Below are positions 62,617 to 64,000 of a DNA stretch of 64,000 nt, piece by piece. Location: contig NZ_PQVG01000003.1 of the NCBI RefSeq assembly GCF_002920895.1, positions 62,001 through 126,000 of the forward strand, read 5' to 3'. The position numbers were made by a program, and so were the translations under genes. Positions within the stretch are counted from its first letter, which is position 1; every line of letters starts with the position of its first letter. This DNA comes from Flavobacterium alvei (GTDB lineage Bacteria; Bacteroidota; Bacteroidia; Flavobacteriales; Flavobacteriaceae). A model generated the notes under the pieces. It searched no databases. It was not told the origin of the DNA and worked only from the letters and a program-made list of their open reading frames with translations.

Positions 62617-63489
62617 ATGAAAAACATACTCCCAGCATTAGAAATTATAGAACCATCCTTCGGAAGTTCCTTTTCTTTAACTAAATATGTAGATAATGAT
62701 TATAGTACAGCAACCTTCTGGCATTACCATCCCGAAATACAATTAATATATGTAAATGGAGGTTCTTGCAAGCGCCAAGTAGGTAGCCATATTTCTTATT
62801 ACACCAATGGAGCTCTTATTCTTGTTGGAAGTAATTTGCCTCATTGTGGTTTTACCGATGAGAATACAGGTAACACAAAAGAAACAGTGGTTCATTTTAG
62901 ACCCGATTTTTTGGGAGAGCATTTTTTTGAAATTGCTGAAATGAAAAAAATCAAACAACTTTTTGAAAGAGCCAAAGCAGGTATTGCTTTTATTGGCGAA
63001 ACCAAAAAAAGAATTGGAAGTAAATTAGAAACGATGGCAGATCAAATGCCTTTTGAAAGATTGCTGACATTGCTTTCTATTTTAAGCGAACTTGAAGAAG
63101 CCACAGAATTCAAGGTTTTGAATGCCGAAGGATTCTCGATGGATTTACAAATGCAGGACAATGACAAAATCAACACTATATTTAATTATGTGAAAAATAA
63201 TTTTCAAGAACAAATTACGCTCGAAGAAGTAGCCGATTTGGTCAGTATGACGGTGCCGTCTTTGTGTCGCTATTTCAAAAAGATAACTCGAAAAACGTTT
63301 ACCAAGTTTGTTAATGAATACCGTTTGGTTCACGCGTCAAAGCTGTTGGCCGAAAAACCCATTAGTATTACCGAAGTTTGTTTCGAAAGCGGATTCAATA
63401 ATTTTAGTTATTTCAACAAATCATTTCAACAGTTTACAGGCAAAAGCGCATCACAATATCGCAAAGAACATCGTTCGGTTTTAGTATAA
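62617..63489 (+). CDS. AraC-family transcriptional regulator
   Basis: The protein has 290 residues. An N-terminal cupin-like sensor (FWHYHPEIQLIYVNGG) is followed by a C-terminal double helix-turn-helix domain (ITLEEVADLVSMTVPSLCRYFKK; ISITEVCFESGFNNFSYFNKSF). It is convergent with a sugar symporter gene and may regulate sugar uptake, but this is only a neighbourhood argument. Confidence 0.92.
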   Translation: MKNILPALEIIEPSFGSSFSLTKYVDNDYSTATFWHYHPEIQLIYVNGGSCKRQVGSHISYYTNGALILVGSNLPHCGFTDENTGNTKETVVHFRPDFLGEHFFEIAEMKKIKQLFERAKAGIAFIGETKKRIGSKLETMADQMPFERLLTLLSILSELEEATEFKVLNAEGFSMDLQMQDNDKINTIFNYVKNNFQEQITLEEVADLVSMTVPSLCRYFKKITRKTFTKFVNEYRLVHASKLLAEKPISITEVCFESGFNNFSYFNKSFQQFTGKSASQYRKEHRSVLV

Positions 63490-63512
63490 TTCTAATGGAA
63501 TTAATTCAAATT

Positions 63513-63548
63513 AAAACCCCTTAAAATAATTTCGTTTTAAGGGGTTTT
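63513..63548. terminator. Bidirectional terminator between the AraC and symporter genes
   Basis: Perfect 14-bp arms AAAACCCCTTAAAA/TTTTAAGGGGTTTT flank an 8-nt loop between convergent gene ends. Confidence 0.9.
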
Positions 63549-63570
63549 CTATTAAATAGACATTTTTAAA

Positions 63571-64000
63571 TTATTCTTTTAATCTTCTAGAGTTTAATTC
63601 CACAGTAATTTCGTCCATCTTTTTTTGGTTAAGCGGATATAAAAACATAAATCCTGCTGCGATAATGGTTATAATGGCAGGAACCCAACTCATTAGCATA
63701 ATTATGCCTGGAATCGAACCGTTTATTGATGCTGTATCTTGGCCATTGTAGTGAAAAGCACCTAATATTAAACCAATAATAGCTCCGGCAATTCCACCTC
63801 CAAATTTTGTAGCAAATGATCCCGCCGAATAAATAAGTCCAGTGGCTCTTCGTCCGTTTTTGAATTCAGAATAATCGGCTGCATCTCCAAGCATAACGAA
63901 AAATAGGGTAGGAAACATAGCAGCAGCAAATTCAGATGCCATTCCAAGTCCAAAAATAGCCTCAATATTGGTTGGTCCACAAAAAACTAGTAAAGCATTT
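63571..64000 (-). CDS. GPH-family sugar:cation symporter, 5' part outside window
   Basis: The visible 142 codons are the C-terminal part and run open to the right edge, so the gene is partial. GDAADYSEFKNGRRATGLIYSAGSFATKFGG (read in parts) is the loop typical of glycoside-pentoside-hexuronide/MelB transporters. The remaining membrane spans (GIAGAIIGLILGAF; VPAIITIIAAGFMFLYPL) follow. The substrate is not visible. Confidence 0.85.
   Translation of the reverse strand, partial: NALLVFCGPTNIEAIFGLGMASEFAAAMFPTLFFVMLGDAADYSEFKNGRRATGLIYSAGSFATKFGGGIAGAIIGLILGAFHYNGQDTASINGSIPGIIMLMSWVPAIITIIAAGFMFLYPLNQKKMDEITVELNSRRLKE

Overview
The window looks like chromosomal DNA of a Flavobacterium-like member of the Bacteroidota. 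The DNA is AT-rich. Many intergenic regions carry the Bacteroidota -7 promoter box TAnnTTTG. Other pointers are the short NuoG, the type of sugar-nucleotide and lipoprotein genes, M43 and T9SS-style secreted proteins, and umuC carrying a DUF4113-like tail. There is no rRNA, CRISPR array, intact insertion sequence or prophage; two tRNA genes are present (Leu-CAA and Ser-GGA).

Layout. 1-1562: 5' part of a secreted M43 zinc metalloprotease that runs off the left edge. 1.7-5.7 kb: pth, rplY (L25) and prs, with an oppositely oriented AAA/DUF4143 ATPase between pth and rplY, then tRNA-Leu. 5.8-10.4 kb: a secreted SH3/BamE-like protein, umuC-umuD, a DsbA/FrnE-type oxidoreductase, decayed genes with in-frame stops, and tRNA-Ser. 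10.4-13.4 kb: ansA, a PlsC-like acyltransferase and TatD. 13.5-21.7 kb: a divergent locus with an ECF sigma factor and a membrane TPR protein that looks like its anti-sigma factor on one strand. On the other strand lie two exported proteins, a PKD/beta-barrel protein, a TPR-CHAT (caspase-like) protease and a retropepsin-like aspartic protease. This is the most system-like accessory block in the window.

21.7-30.4 kb: 2-oxoglutarate dehydrogenase E2 and E1 (sucB, sucA), an outer-membrane barrel protein, a lipoprotein with five PepSY-like repeats and His-rich linkers, a polyprenyl diphosphate synthase and a YceI protein. 30.5-37.3 kb: a TetR-TolC-adaptor-RND efflux operon. 37.4-41.2 kb: a nucleotidyltransferase/GHMP-kinase fusion, aspS and a cold-shock protein. 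41.3-55.5 kb: the full nuoABCDEFGHIJKLMN operon for respiratory complex I, behind a good promoter and ending in a perfect 21-bp hairpin. An unrelated exported protein gene sits between nuoF and nuoG, and AT-rich tandem repeats fill several spacers.

55.6-64 kb: an MBOAT/SGNH pair for O-acylation, an XRE regulator, a patch of small accessory genes (TPR-like, lipoprotein, HEPN-like, ParDE/RelE-type toxin-antitoxin), a Gfo/Idh/MocA oxidoreductase, a small exported protein, an AraC regulator and the 3' part of a GPH-family sugar symporter leaving the right edge.

The most notable non-coding signals are three. A 56-bp hairpin element occurs twice, 54 kb apart, and its copies differ by a compensatory stem change. 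A duplicated ~59-bp palindrome-containing element precedes the first two genes of the sigma/CHAT locus. Two tandem perfect palindromes lie upstream of the AAA ATPase.
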